A program made the translations under genes and the position numbers. The notes beneath the pieces were generated by a model, which was not told where the DNA came from, did not search any database, and saw only the letters and a list, made by a program, of their open reading frames with translations. From an uncultured Flavobacteriaceae bacterium (GTDB taxonomy: Bacteria > Bacteroidota > Bacteroidia > Flavobacteriales > Flavobacteriaceae), in the NCBI GenBank assembly GCA_913048115.1, contig CAJWVI010000003.1, positions 1 through 64,000 on the forward strand: a stretch of 64,000 bases of DNA, given 5' to 3'. Position 1 is the stretch's first letter, and each line of letters starts with the position of its first letter. Of this stretch, positions 21,284-32,392 are shown piece by piece.

Positions 21284-22096
21284 ATGAAAGATAAGAGAGT
21301 ATTGTATGTTTCTTCAGAAGTAATACCATACCTACCAGAAACCGAGATTTCGTCCATGTCGTTTGAAGCACCAAAAATGGTGAATAATAACGGTGGCCAG
21401 ATACGCATATTCATGCCTCGTTATGGTAATATAAATGAACGCAGACATCAACTACATGAGGTAATTCGTTTGTCGGGTATGAACCTAGTTATTAACGACT
21501 TAGACATGCCGCTAATTATTAAAGTGGCCTCGATACCTAAAGAGCGTATGCAGGTTTACTTCATTGATAATGAAGATTATTTTAAGCGTAAGGCAACCTA
21601 TGCAGATGAGGAAGGAAACTTCTTTAAAGATAATGATGAGCGTGCTATTTTCTTCGCCAAAGGTGTTATAGAGACTGTAAAAAAATTAAACTGGTCACCA
21701 GACATTATTCATGTTCATGGTTGGTTGGCTTCTTTTTTACCGCTTTATTTAAGAAATTACTATGGTAATGAGCCTTTGTTTGAAAATAGTAAAATAGTAA
21801 CATCGGTATACAACCAAGGTTTTAACGGTACGTTAAATGCTGAAGTTTCTAATAAAATCAAATTTGATGCTATTGATGACCAAGCCTTAACACCTTTAGA
21901 CAATCCAACTTTTGAGAATGTAATGAAAATAGCTATTAATAACTCAGATGCGGTTATTATTGGTTCGCAAGACATTTCAGAAGAACTAGAAACATATATT
22001 AAAGGCATAGATAAGCCTGTTCTTCCATACCAACAGATGGAGGATATGGAGCGAGAATATTTAGATTTTTACCAAACAAAAGTATTAGAAGAGTAA
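21284..22096 (+). CDS. Stand-alone GT5-type glycogen/starch synthase N-terminal domain protein
   Basis: VLYVSSEVIPYLPE, NNNGGQIRIFMPRYG, PDIIHVHGWLASFLPLYLR; only about 270 aa, C-terminal GT-B half absent. Confidence 0.85.
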   Translation: MKDKRVLYVSSEVIPYLPETEISSMSFEAPKMVNNNGGQIRIFMPRYGNINERRHQLHEVIRLSGMNLVINDLDMPLIIKVASIPKERMQVYFIDNEDYFKRKATYADEEGNFFKDNDERAIFFAKGVIETVKKLNWSPDIIHVHGWLASFLPLYLRNYYGNEPLFENSKIVTSVYNQGFNGTLNAEVSNKIKFDAIDDQALTPLDNPTFENVMKIAINNSDAVIIGSQDISEELETYIKGIDKPVLPYQQMEDMEREYLDFYQTKVLEE

Positions 22097-22116
22097 TATA
22101 CTTTTAGAAACAGCCT

Positions 22117-23721
22117 ATGAAGATTAAGAATGCATTACCAAAACTTTTGGTAGTATTGAGTGCTATTGTATTGATGGCATCTTGTGAAGAAGATTTAGGA
22201 ACAATAGGCTCTGAAGTAATAGGAGATCAAGATGTAAACGCAACTCTTGACGCATCTAGAACGATACGTTCTTATAGTAAAAAGCTAGAAGCGGTACAGA
22301 GCAATGGCCTTCAAATAAATCAATTAGGGCTTTACAATGATCTTGTTTATGGCATGTCTAAGGTGAACTTGCTTGCTCAAGTAACCCTTGAAGATGTAAA
22401 TCCTACCATTAATTATCTCTCTGTAGTAGACAGTGTTGTTTTGTATATCCCGTATTTTAGTGAGCAAACTACAGACGATGAGGATCTCACCACCTATGTT
22501 TTAGATTCAATCTACGGAAATACCCCTATGGATATTTCTATTTTTGAGTCTAATTATTTTTTACGAGAGTTTGATCCAAACACCGGTTTTGAGAATAATC
22601 AAAACTATTACAGCAATCAAAATGATCTATTTGAAAGTTTCAAAGGAGAATTAATATATGCTGTTACTGATTTTTTACCTTCAAATGAAAGCTACACAGA
22701 AACTATTACAGAGCCAGATGATGCTGGAGATAACACCTCTAGCAATACTGTTGTAGCGCCAGGGATTCGCTTCCAGTTACCAAAACAGTTTTTTGAAGAT
22801 AAAATCTTGAGTATGGAAGGGACTCCAGAACTTTTAAACAATAATAACTTTAGAGAGTATTTTAGAGGTTTATTTTTTGAAGTAAATGGAACAGATACAA
22901 ACTTAATTAAGTTTGATATGTCTGATGCCAGACTAGATATTTATTTTACATCACAGTTTGAAAAACCAGACATTACCGTTATTAGTGAAATTACAGAACC
23001 TATAGCCAGAGAAGAAAAAAAAATAACCCTACGCTTTGATGCCATTAATGTAAATGTGTTTGAAAATCAATTAAACCCTCAAATAGAGAGTGAACTCATA
23101 AGTCCCGATCAAGTAAACGGTGCCGAGAAACTATATGTAAGAGGAGGAGAAGGTATTGTTACTGTTGTAGAACTATTTGGAGAAGACAATGATGGTAATG
23201 GAGTTGCTGATGAGTTGGATGAAATACGTCAAAACAAGTGGCTTATAAATGAAGCTAACCTAATTTTTTATGTTGATAAAGATGTCGTTCCAGGTGGATC
23301 TCAAGAGCCAGAAAGATTAATACTTTATGATATAGAAAACGGAAGATTACTTACAGACTATACCTTAGACACAACTTCTGGAGAAACAGACCAGGTTGAT
23401 TCTTACACGACACATTTAGGGAGGTTAGTAAGAGATAGTGACGGCAGAGGTGATTATTATAAACTTAGAATTACAAACCACTTAAGTAGTTTAATACATC
23501 AAGATTCTACTAATGTAAAACTTGGGGTTATTGTTTCTCAAAATGTGGCGGTACCTAACTTTCAAGAAGTAGTAAACACCAAGTCATCCAATAGAGATTT
23601 CAGCGAGCAAGTTCCATCCAGTAGTGTAATGAGTGATGAAGGCACTGTATTACATGGAAACACTGCTGCAGATGAGACAAAAAGATTAAAGCTTCAAATT
23701 TATTATACAAAATCTGATTAA
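22117..23721 (+). CDS. DUF4270 family lipoprotein
   Basis: Lipobox LMASCEED; DLGTIGSEVIGD N-terminus typical of DUF4270; upstream of glmS. Confidence 0.8.
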   Translation: MKIKNALPKLLVVLSAIVLMASCEEDLGTIGSEVIGDQDVNATLDASRTIRSYSKKLEAVQSNGLQINQLGLYNDLVYGMSKVNLLAQVTLEDVNPTINYLSVVDSVVLYIPYFSEQTTDDEDLTTYVLDSIYGNTPMDISIFESNYFLREFDPNTGFENNQNYYSNQNDLFESFKGELIYAVTDFLPSNESYTETITEPDDAGDNTSSNTVVAPGIRFQLPKQFFEDKILSMEGTPELLNNNNFREYFRGLFFEVNGTDTNLIKFDMSDARLDIYFTSQFEKPDITVISEITEPIAREEKKITLRFDAINVNVFENQLNPQIESELISPDQVNGAEKLYVRGGEGIVTVVELFGEDNDGNGVADELDEIRQNKWLINEANLIFYVDKDVVPGGSQEPERLILYDIENGRLLTDYTLDTTSGETDQVDSYTTHLGRLVRDSDGRGDYYKLRITNHLSSLIHQDSTNVKLGVIVSQNVAVPNFQEVVNTKSSNRDFSEQVPSSSVMSDEGTVLHGNTAADETKRLKLQIYYTKSD

Positions 23722-23726
23722 AACGT

Positions 23727-25574
23727 ATGTGTGGAATTGTAGGGTATATAGGACACAGGGACGCCTATCCAATTATTATAAATGGTTTAAAACGTTTAGA
23801 GTATAGAGGGTATGATAGCGCAGGAATAGCACTGTATGACGGTACACAAATCGAGTTGGCAAAAACAAAAGGGAAAGTAGTTGATCTTGAGCAGCGTGCA
23901 AACGGAAGCATTTCAAAAAAAGGAACCCTTGGTATTGGTCATACTCGTTGGGCTACACATGGCGTGCCAAATGATGCTAACTCACACCCACATTACTCAA
24001 ATAGTGGTGAATTAGTAATTATACACAATGGTATTATTGAGAACTACTCCTCTATAAAGAAAGAGTTAATTAACAGAGGGTATACCTTCCACTCTGACAC
24101 AGACACAGAGGTGTTGGTGAACCTTATTGAAGAGATTAAAAAGAAAGAGTCTGTCAAGTTAGGAAAGGCAGTTCAAATTGCTTTAAACCAAGTTGTGGGA
24201 GCCTACGCTATTGCGGTGTTTGATAAAAACAAACCAAATGAAATTGTAGTTGCAAAACTAGGAAGCCCTTTGGCTATTGGTGTTGGTGAAGACGAGTTTT
24301 TTATAGCCAGTGACGCATCTCCATTTATTGAATTCACCAATAATGCAATTTACTTAGAAGATGAAGAAATGGCAATTATACGCCGTGGGAAAGACATAAA
24401 GATTCGTAAGATTAAGAATGATAAAGTTGTAAAACCCTTTGTGCAAGAGCTTCAATTAAATATTGAACAAATTGAAAAAGGAGGCTACGATCATTTTATG
24501 CTTAAAGAAATTTATGAGCAGCCCTCTGTAATTAAAGACACTTACCGAGGTAGGTTACTTGTAGATCAGGGTATTATTAAATTAGGAGGACTAGAGGAAT
24601 ACATTCCTAAGTTTATAAATGCAGACAGAATAATTATTATAGCATGCGGAACATCTTGGCATGCAGGTTTGGTGGCAGAATATACCTTTGAAGATTGGGC
24701 GCGGATTCCTGTTGAGGTAGAATACGCTAGCGAGTTTAGATACCGCAACCCAGTTATAACAGAAAAAGATGTGGTAATTGCTATTTCTCAGAGTGGAGAA
24801 ACAGCAGATACCCTTGCAGCTATAAAACTAGCTAAGAAAAAAGGAGCCTTCGTATATGGTATCTGTAATGTTGTTGGATCTACTATTTCTAGAGAAACAC
24901 ATAGTGGAACCTATACCCATGCAGGTCCAGAGATTGGGGTAGCCTCAACAAAAGCCTTTACAACGCAAATTACCGTTCTTACTATGATTGCCTTAAAGTT
25001 GGCACATGTAAAAGGGACCATTTCTAAGTCAGACTACATGATGCATTTACATGAGTTGGATATGATACCAACCCACGTAGCAGCAGCACTAAAGAGCAAT
25101 GATAAGATTAAAGAAATTGCAAAAGTATTTAAGGACGCAACAAACTTTTTATATTTAGGAAGAGGATATAATTTCCCGGTTGCTCTTGAAGGTGCCTTGA
25201 AGTTAAAGGAAATCTCTTATATTCATGCAGAGGGATATCCTGCTGCAGAGATGAAGCACGGTCCTATTGCTTTAATAGACGAGCAAATGCCAGTAGTTGT
25301 AATTGCTATCAATAGCAACCATTACGGTAAAGTGGTTAGTAACATTGAGGAGATTAAGGCAAGAAAAGGAAAAATTATTGCTGTAGTCACCGAGGGAGAT
25401 ACTGTTGTAAGAGAACTAGCAGATTATGTAATGGAAGTTCCAAAAACTCCAGAAACATTAACACCTTTAGTAACAACGATTCCTTTACAGCTGCTATCTT
25501 ACCATATCGCGGTAATGCTCGATAGAAATGTTGATCAACCAAGAAACTTGGCAAAGAGTGTTACGGTAGAATAG
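23727..25574 (+). CDS. glmS: Glutamine--fructose-6-phosphate aminotransferase (isomerizing)
   Basis: MCGIVGYIG N-terminal Cys, RLEYRGYDSAG, SIS domains, C-terminal DQPRNLAKSVTVE. Confidence 0.98.
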   Translation: MCGIVGYIGHRDAYPIIINGLKRLEYRGYDSAGIALYDGTQIELAKTKGKVVDLEQRANGSISKKGTLGIGHTRWATHGVPNDANSHPHYSNSGELVIIHNGIIENYSSIKKELINRGYTFHSDTDTEVLVNLIEEIKKKESVKLGKAVQIALNQVVGAYAIAVFDKNKPNEIVVAKLGSPLAIGVGEDEFFIASDASPFIEFTNNAIYLEDEEMAIIRRGKDIKIRKIKNDKVVKPFVQELQLNIEQIEKGGYDHFMLKEIYEQPSVIKDTYRGRLLVDQGIIKLGGLEEYIPKFINADRIIIIACGTSWHAGLVAEYTFEDWARIPVEVEYASEFRYRNPVITEKDVVIAISQSGETADTLAAIKLAKKKGAFVYGICNVVGSTISRETHSGTYTHAGPEIGVASTKAFTTQITVLTMIALKLAHVKGTISKSDYMMHLHELDMIPTHVAAALKSNDKIKEIAKVFKDATNFLYLGRGYNFPVALEGALKLKEISYIHAEGYPAAEMKHGPIALIDEQMPVVVIAINSNHYGKVVSNIEEIKARKGKIIAVVTEGDTVVRELADYVMEVPKTPETLTPLVTTIPLQLLSYHIAVMLDRNVDQPRNLAKSVTVE

Positions 25575-25585
25575 TTGAAGAATTT

Positions 25586-25908
25586 ATGTTTATTTTGAAA
25601 TCCCTATTTATTCTCTTTTCTCTAACGTTCCCTTTGTGATAAATAGCGCAGATGTAGATGTATCTAAGAATTGAATTGTTCGCATCTTCTTTATACTTCT
25701 CTCGATCTTTCTTTAAGAAAATCTTTATCTGTTAAATCCTACTTCTACTGAACTGGACTACTCTTTAGAAATGAAAAAGAGGTTTTTAGGTGAACACATT
25801 AATCAAATACAGGTTGAATACCTGAGTAAATCTCAATCCCACAAATTTTATTTTGAATTTAAGTACCCAATAGTAGCACATGAAATAATCTTAACGTTTA
25901 AAAAATAA
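25586..25908 (+). pseudogene. Degraded small secreted-protein gene (frameshift/nonsense remnant)
   Basis: Signal-peptide-like MFILKSLFILFSLTFPL then stop; protein-like segments continue in other frames (FVINSADVDVSKN; SHLLYTSLDLSLRKSLS; NPTSTELDYSLEMKKRFLGEHINQIQVEYLS...). Confidence 0.35.
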
Positions 25909-25986
25909 ATAAACAGCACACTTATCCAAAACCATAAAGATTCATTATTTTTAATAGATGCTAAGAAGTCAAAACATAAAAACCTT

Positions 25987-26316
25987 ATGAAGTATATATT
26001 AATTATTCTATTCCTTATTCCACTTACATCCTATTCTCAAAAGGTGTTTTCGGTTAAGTATTTAAATCAATCTGATATAAAGGTGTATGTAGTTGACTAT
26101 GAAAATCAATGTGATTTAAAGGTATTTAAAGTAGATTACTCCAACCAAGTAGATGGAAACAAGGGATTATGGTATTTTGTTGATTATCAAAATCAATCTG
26201 ACAAGAAAATATTTTTTGTTGAATACGCAAATCAAAGTGATTTAAAAATATTCTTTGTGAAGTATAAAAATCAATCTGGTTGGAGAGATAAATCCAAACA
26301 ACATTTAATGTACTAA
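25987..26316 (+). CDS. DUF6150-like small secreted protein of 13-aa tandem repeats
   Basis: Signal peptide MKYILIILFLIPLTSYSQ followed by six repeats of roughly KVFxVDYxNQSDL and C-terminal GWRDKSKQHLMY. Confidence 0.75.
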   Translation: MKYILIILFLIPLTSYSQKVFSVKYLNQSDIKVYVVDYENQCDLKVFKVDYSNQVDGNKGLWYFVDYQNQSDKKIFFVEYANQSDLKIFFVKYKNQSGWRDKSKQHLMY

Positions 26317-26460
26317 TTAGCTTTGCAAAGCGCCCTGTTGTTTGTGTATAGAAAGAGGGTGTTTTTTCTTGATTAGTTATGATTGGTAAAATCAAAACAT
26401 AATTTTTTAAAAAGGGAGGCAAGCAATTGTTTCCCTTTTATTTTTTGGTATTTTTAAACA

Positions 26461-27186
26461 GTGAAAATCATCAACCTTATCTCTGGTCCTAGAAATTTAT
26501 CTACGGCGCTTATGTATAGTTTTGCACAAAACCCCAGCATAAAAGTGCTGGATGAACCTTTTTACGCCCATTACCTAAAGATGGCAGATGTAAAAGTAGC
26601 GCATCCAGGGAGTCAAGAAATTTTAAAGGCGCTTCCAAACACAAAACAAGGGGTGTTGGATTGGGTTCAAAGTGTTTCAAAAACAAACGACCGTATTTTT
26701 ATTAAAGGCATGGCCCATCACTATCTCTCTAGTGAACCTAGCCATATTTTGCCTTGGCAAAATGTAATACTTATACGCCATCCAGAAAGGTTATTGGCCT
26801 CCTTCTCTAAGGTCATTGAAAACCCAACTTTAGATGATATTGGTATAAAAAAAGCCGCAGCACTGTTTGCGTATTTAAAAAACCAAGGCAAAACCCCACT
26901 GGTTATTGATAGTGACGAGTTATTAAAAAACCCTGCAGTGTATCTGGAAAAGATATGCAAGTTGCTTCAACTTCCATTTTCAAGCGCTATGCTGTCTTGG
27001 CAAAAAGGAGGCATTCAAGAAGATGGCCTTTGGGCCCAGTATTGGTACGGCAATGTACACCACTCAACAGGGTTTGCTGTTCAAAAAACAAGCAGCCAAA
27101 TCATGCCAGATCGATTGAGTGCTGTTTTAGACGAGGCACTTATTTATTACAATATTTTACAAAACCATATCTTAAAAAATAATTAA
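26461..27186 (+). CDS. Sulfotransferase-like P-loop protein (GTG start)
   Basis: NLISGPRNLSTALMYSFAQNP PAPS-loop-like; NVILIRHPERLLASFSKV; coupled to the next gene. Confidence 0.75.
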   Translation: MKIINLISGPRNLSTALMYSFAQNPSIKVLDEPFYAHYLKMADVKVAHPGSQEILKALPNTKQGVLDWVQSVSKTNDRIFIKGMAHHYLSSEPSHILPWQNVILIRHPERLLASFSKVIENPTLDDIGIKKAAALFAYLKNQGKTPLVIDSDELLKNPAVYLEKICKLLQLPFSSAMLSWQKGGIQEDGLWAQYWYGNVHHSTGFAVQKTSSQIMPDRLSAVLDEALIYYNILQNHILKNN

Positions 27187-28083
27187 ATGTTACAAAAAGC
27201 AAACCCAAAAAACGATGACATACAAGTATATATTAAAGATAAATTGTATCCTCGTCACCAGGCGAAAATATCTGTCTTTGATAGCACGGTGCAAGGCGGT
27301 GATGCGGTGTGGGAAGGCTTACGAGTCTATCCAGAGGGCATTGTGTGTCTAGACAAGCATTTAACCCGCCTGCACGAAAGCGCAAAAACATTAGCATTTA
27401 CAGACATACCTACTAAGCTGCAAATTAAAAAAGCCATCAAAAAAACACTCGATGCCAACGGCATGAATGATAATATTCATATACGCCTCACCCTTTCTAG
27501 GGGAGAAAAAATTACAAGCGGAATGGACCCTAGATTAAATCAAAGTGGTTCTTGCCTGATAGTCTTGGCAGAGTGGAAACCACTTGTGTATGATAATGCT
27601 AGCGGGATTACGGTTTTAAGCACAAGCCAACGTAGAAATGCACCACAGTTTCTAGACAGTAAGATACATCACAACAATTTGCTTAATAATATTATTGCCA
27701 AAATCCAAGCCAATGTAGCTGGAAAAGATGCGGGATTAATGTTGGATGACCGTGGCTTTGTGGCAGAATTAAACGGGAGTAATATTTTTATGGTGAAACA
27801 AGGGAAGGTCTTCACGCCCTTTGCCCACGCATGTCTTCCTGGAATTACAAGAAACACAGTGATGGAAATTTGCCAGGCGCACGATATCCCTTTGGTTGAA
27901 GCAGATCTCTCACTAAGCGAATTCATTAACGCAGAGGGTGTTTTTGCAACCGGTACGATGGGTGAGTTAACCCCTATTGTAGAAATTGACGGTAGGGAGA
28001 TTTCTAGAGAAAGTGATTTAATGCATCACGTCTTAAAACTCTTTAAAAATAATATTCGTGGTTTTTGCGAGCCGCTTGTATAA
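27187..28083 (+). CDS. Class IV aminotransferase (branched-chain/D-amino acid aminotransferase-like)
   Basis: FDSTVQGGDAVWEGLRVY, HHNNLLNNI, GFVAELNGSNIFMVK, LPGITRNTVMEI. Confidence 0.92.
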   Translation: MLQKANPKNDDIQVYIKDKLYPRHQAKISVFDSTVQGGDAVWEGLRVYPEGIVCLDKHLTRLHESAKTLAFTDIPTKLQIKKAIKKTLDANGMNDNIHIRLTLSRGEKITSGMDPRLNQSGSCLIVLAEWKPLVYDNASGITVLSTSQRRNAPQFLDSKIHHNNLLNNIIAKIQANVAGKDAGLMLDDRGFVAELNGSNIFMVKQGKVFTPFAHACLPGITRNTVMEICQAHDIPLVEADLSLSEFINAEGVFATGTMGELTPIVEIDGREISRESDLMHHVLKLFKNNIRGFCEPLV

Positions 28084-28296
28084 TAAGGAGTATTTATTCC
28101 CTTGAAATATAAAGGGTGTATATTTTTTGTTTTAAAAACCAAGAGAGATACAGTTCTTGCTAAAACAGCATGCACTCTAACAAACAGAAGCTTAGTTTAT
28201 GAGTGTAGGGTGCAGTTTTCTAGTTGGTATTCTTTTAGCATAAAAAATAAATCAAAAAAGAACATTTCAAGCTTTTAATATTACATTAGAAAAAAC

Positions 28297-28304
28297 TATC
28301 TTTG
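28297..28304 (+). promoter_or_regulatory. Bacteroidota-type -7 box (TATCTTTG) of atpDC
   Basis: TAnnTTTG match 58 nt upstream of the atpD ATG. Confidence 0.6.
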
Positions 28305-28344
28305 CAGCGTTAAAAAAGAGGGTGCATTAGGCACTTATAGATAA

Positions 28345-29868
<1,524 letters not shown>

Positions 29869-29939
29869 AATTAGGATACAGTTTACAGGAGCAGTATTTA
29901 ATGCTGCCCACTGTAGCTGATAACTTAAAATTGAATTCC

Positions 29940-30215
29940 ATGTATTTAGAAATAGTAAGCCCAGAAGCTTCTTTAGTGAGCGGAGAAATAGAAAGCATAA
30001 CGCTTCCAGGAATGGATGGCGAGTTTCAGATGATGAATAATCACGCTGCTATTGTATCTTTATTATGCGAAGGGAAAGTAACATTTTCTGGCACTCCTAC
30101 TATTGCAAAAGGCTTTGAAAATAAATTCAAACAAGAAGGCGTAAAATGGGTATTAGAAATTACCGGTGGCACCGTTGAAATGAACAACAATAAAGTAATT
30201 GTACTGGCAGATTAA
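29940..30215 (+). CDS. atpC: F0F1 ATP synthase subunit epsilon
   Basis: LEIVSPEASLVSGEIESITLPGMDGEFQMMNNHAAIVSLL; follows atpD; start trimmed to MYLEIVSP. Confidence 0.93.
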   Translation: MYLEIVSPEASLVSGEIESITLPGMDGEFQMMNNHAAIVSLLCEGKVTFSGTPTIAKGFENKFKQEGVKWVLEITGGTVEMNNNKVIVLAD

Positions 30216-30230
30216 GCTAGTCTCTTTTAT

Positions 30231-30269
30231 AAAAACCGCTATCAAATAGTTTTGATAGCGGTTTTTTTG
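30231..30269 (+). terminator. Rho-independent terminator after atpC
   Basis: AAAAACCGCTATCAAA-tag-TTTTGATAGCGGTTTTTTT perfect stem plus T-run. Confidence 0.95.
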
Positions 30270-30392
30270 TTTTGAGCAACAACGCATTAAGTATAAATAG
30301 TAAAAAAAGAAAACTTTTTAACACAACATATGGCCGTCTTTTCTATAAAAAAAGAAGCTATATATATTTCTATAAATTCTAAAGAGCTTCTG

Positions 30393-30400
30393 TATCTTTG
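30393..30400 (+). promoter_or_regulatory. -7 box TATCTTTG of bioF, 4 nt before ATG
   Basis: TAnnTTTG consensus match. Confidence 0.7.
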
Positions 30401-30404
30401 AGCT

Positions 30405-31559
30405 ATGTTACCTAAAAAGCTACAAGATAAAATAGACAAGCGATCTCGAGAGCAATCGATTCGGTCTTTGGGTTTGCCAAATCATTTCATAGATTTTTCT
30501 AGCAATGATTACTTAGGGTTTGGTAGTTCAAAAAATATTTTTAACGCGGCATCTGTTCTTTTAAAGCAACACAATCTAGAAGTAAATGGAGCAACGGGCT
30601 CCAGATTATTAACAGGAAATCATAGCCTATACCTTGACACAGAAAAACAAATAGCGGCCTTTCATAATACGGCTGCAGCACTTGTTTTTAACAGTGGATA
30701 CGATGCTAATCTTGGTTTTTTTTCAAGTGTACCACAACGAGGAGATGTTATTTTGTATGACGCGCTGTGCCACGCCTCTATAAGAGACGGTATTGGCATG
30801 AGCCGCGCTAAGGCATACAAGTTTGCACACAATGATTTAGAAAGCTTAGAGGCTTTGCTATTGGCTCAAAAACAAGCGAGTTCTAGCCTATGTGATCTTT
30901 ATGTAATTACAGAATCTGTTTTCTCTATGGATGGAGATCAACCAGAGCTTAAAGCTTTGGCTACTCTCTGTAAAAAACACAGGGCCTATTTAATTGTTGA
31001 TGAAGCGCATGCTATTGGTGTTATTGGCAACAAAGCTGAAGGTTTAGTGCAGGCTTTAGGGATTGAAAATCAAGTATTCGCTCGCATTGTTACTTTTGGC
31101 AAAGCTTTGGGTTGCCACGGTGCTGCTATTTTAGGGAGTTGCCAGCTAAAGCACTATTTGATAAATTTTGCAAGAAGCTTTATTTATACAACAGGATTGC
31201 CACCACACACACTGGCTACGATACAGGCAGCCTATGCTGAGTTAGATCTTAATGTTTTGTCTATAAAACAGTTAAAGAAGAATATTACATTCTTTCAAAA
31301 TTGTATTATTAAAGCTGGTCTAACCCCTCACTTTATACAAAGCCACTCTGCCATACATAGCTGTATTATAGGCGGCAATAGCGCCACTAAAGATGTTTCG
31401 GCACTACTTCAAAAAAGAAATTTTGATGTTAAAGCTATTCTATCCCCAACCGTGCCTAAAGGCCAGGAGCGCTTACGTATTTGTTTGCACACTTCTAATA
31501 CAGAAAAAGACATAGCCGCCTTAGTTACCGTGCTAAAAGAATATTTTTTCAATACATAA
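30405..31559 (+). CDS. bioF: 8-amino-7-oxononanoate synthase
   Basis: IDFSSNDYLGFG, GATGSRLLTGNH, VDEAHAIGVIG, TFGKALGCHGAAILGS PLP-Lys motif; in biotin cluster. Confidence 0.95.
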   Translation: MLPKKLQDKIDKRSREQSIRSLGLPNHFIDFSSNDYLGFGSSKNIFNAASVLLKQHNLEVNGATGSRLLTGNHSLYLDTEKQIAAFHNTAAALVFNSGYDANLGFFSSVPQRGDVILYDALCHASIRDGIGMSRAKAYKFAHNDLESLEALLLAQKQASSSLCDLYVITESVFSMDGDQPELKALATLCKKHRAYLIVDEAHAIGVIGNKAEGLVQALGIENQVFARIVTFGKALGCHGAAILGSCQLKHYLINFARSFIYTTGLPPHTLATIQAAYAELDLNVLSIKQLKKNITFFQNCIIKAGLTPHFIQSHSAIHSCIIGGNSATKDVSALLQKRNFDVKAILSPTVPKGQERLRICLHTSNTEKDIAALVTVLKEYFFNT

Positions 31560-31673
31560 ATAAAGCTGCAGCCTCTTCAAATTATAATACCCCGCCCATT
31601 ACTAGATTACAAAATGTATTGTTTCTCTTAAGCCTTAGAGCAATTACAGTAGATTGTTATATATATTTACAGT

Positions 31674-32291
31674 ATGAAAAACCACACCTATTTCATCACA
31701 GGCATCTCTACAGATGTTGGTAAAACAATAGTTTCAGCCATACTCACGGAGGCCTTACAGGCAGATTACTGGAAGCCAGTGCAAGCTGGAGAGCTAGAGC
31801 ATAGTGACACACACAAAGTGCAACAATTAGTTTCTAATACTATAACAAAATTTCATGCTTCTGCATTTAATTTACAAAGCCCTATGAGCCCTCATGCCGC
31901 AGCAAAGATTGATGGCATTTGTATTTCAGCAAAGAAAATAAAGCGCCCTTCTACCACAAACAACCTAGTAATAGAAGGTGCAGGAGGGCTATTAGTGCCC
32001 TTAAACGACACAGAAACTATTATTGATTTAATGCTGCCAACAGATAAAGTAATTGTGGTATCTAGGCATTATTTAGGAAGTATTAATCACACTTTATTGA
32101 CACTTGAGGCTCTAAAATTAAGGGGGATGAACGTCTTTGGAATTATTTTTAATGGAGCTGAACACCCAAGCACAGAGGCAGCTATTACAAAAATGAGTGG
32201 AGTTGCTGTTTTGGGGCGTATCGATCAAGAGCCCTATTTTGATAAAAATGTAGTAAAAGAATATGCTAAAAATTTAAGAGAAGTACTTTAA
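31674..32291 (+). CDS. bioD: Dethiobiotin synthase
   Basis: YFITGISTDVGKTIVSAIL P-loop, WKPVQAGE, VIEGAGGLLVPLND. Confidence 0.96.
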   Translation: MKNHTYFITGISTDVGKTIVSAILTEALQADYWKPVQAGELEHSDTHKVQQLVSNTITKFHASAFNLQSPMSPHAAAKIDGICISAKKIKRPSTTNNLVIEGAGGLLVPLNDTETIIDLMLPTDKVIVVSRHYLGSINHTLLTLEALKLRGMNVFGIIFNGAEHPSTEAAITKMSGVAVLGRIDQEPYFDKNVVKEYAKNLREVL

Positions 32292-32380
32292 AATATAAAA
32301 TCAACAACATGAAGGGTTTGAGTTAAAATAGAGGGTCTAATTTCCGATAGCCATCAAGACATCCTGTGGTTCAAAAAGTG

Positions 32381-32388
32381 TAACTTTG
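32381..32388 (+). promoter_or_regulatory. -7 box TAACTTTG of bioA, 4 nt before ATG
   Basis: TAnnTTTG consensus match. Confidence 0.65.
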
Positions 32389-32392
32389 TACA

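Noticed and set aside
25987-26280. Short-period DNA repeat considered as a CRISPR-like array
   Set aside because: The 39-bp periodicity is degenerate, translates into a coherent protein repeat and has no spacers.
26126-26422. 98-aa ORF opposite the DUF6150-like gene
   Set aside because: Its open frame is explained by the repetitive codon pattern of the sense gene.
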